Program-made: the position numbers and the translations under genes
NCBI RefSeq assembly: GCF_000737695.1
Contig: NZ_JPRM01000011.1
Span: 21,811-85,810 of the forward strand
Reading direction: 5' to 3'
Length of the DNA: 64,000 nucleotides
Source of the DNA: Flavobacterium hydatis
Lineage (GTDB): Bacteria; Bacteroidota; Bacteroidia; Flavobacteriales; Flavobacteriaceae
Shown here: positions 63,864 to 64,000 of the stretch, in pieces
Position numbering within the stretch: position 1 is the stretch's first letter
Layout: the number at the start of each line of letters is the position of its first letter
The notes under the pieces: model-generated
Told to the model about the DNA's origin: nothing
What the model saw: the letters and a program-made list of their open reading frames with translations, nothing else
Databases searched by the model: none

Positions 63864-64000
63864 ATTTTTATAAGATTCTAATTCATTGGGATAGTCAAAT
63901 TTAACACATAGAAACATAGATTTTGTACATTGATAATAAGCGTTTCACTTATTTAAAAAGTACAGAGTTCTAGCTATGTGAAAGAAATGTATTTCTTTTT
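63864..64000. other. window end without a gene
   Basis: CACATAG (63905-63911) and CTATGTG (63974-63980) form a short inverted pair inside a CACATAGAAACATAG-type repeat seen in related genomes. No reading frame is supported before the window ends. Confidence 0.4.

Overview
The window is a low-GC chromosomal segment from a member of the Bacteroidota, most likely a Flavobacterium or close relative. This rests on the SusC/SusD pair, the arginine/proline gene order, repeated promoter matches to the Bacteroidota -7 element TAnnTTTG, the YtxJ, DUF2157 and DUF3575 families, and the short repeat families between genes that are usual in Flavobacterium. I see no rRNA, tRNA, insertion sequence, phage gene or CRISPR array.

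Layout. Positions 1-7371 are mostly minus strand: a truncated acyl-ACP thioesterase with miaA, a voltage-gated-type ion channel, a DnaQ/GIY-YIG nuclease fusion, a four-helix-bundle gene between inverted repeats, a YggS protein, 3-hydroxybutyryl-CoA dehydrogenase and a Gfo/Idh oxidoreductase. Positions 7515-16444 are mixed: pcm, an HTH protein with a degenerate Fic domain, smpB, several envelope proteins, a GNAT, an aldose-epimerase-like protein and an M1 peptidase.

Positions 16690-29064 hold the arginine/proline locus: N-acyltransferase, argG, argC, argD, two unknown genes, proA, proB, argF', argB, argE, argH. Together these cover glutamate to arginine through acylated intermediates, plus the first two proline steps. 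A 320-base leader with a possible regulatory upstream reading frame precedes it, and its gaps are filled with repeats. Positions 29414-36015 carry two membrane proteins, an HD hydrolase, YtxJ, clpB and a 39-residue membrane peptide. Positions 36158-50706 carry a DUF808 protein, the agmatine-to-putrescine pair (aguB, aguA) around an OmpA-family gene, fumarylacetoacetase, glyA, miaE, corA and the pta-ackA pair.

Positions 50787-63863 form a polysaccharide utilization locus: a membrane-spanning sensor/LuxR-type regulator, SusC, SusD, a GH144-like glycosidase, an alpha/beta hydrolase and a GH3 beta-glucosidase, followed by a separate glycerophosphodiester phosphodiesterase lipoprotein. The GH144/GH3 pair suggests beta-1,2-glucan as substrate. 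The esterase and phosphodiesterase raise the idea that substituted cyclic beta-1,2-glucans are the natural target. The most unusual signals are the arginine-operon leader, the Fic domain that has lost its catalytic residues, the inverted repeats around the four-helix-bundle gene, and the repeat tracts that sit directly before start codons.
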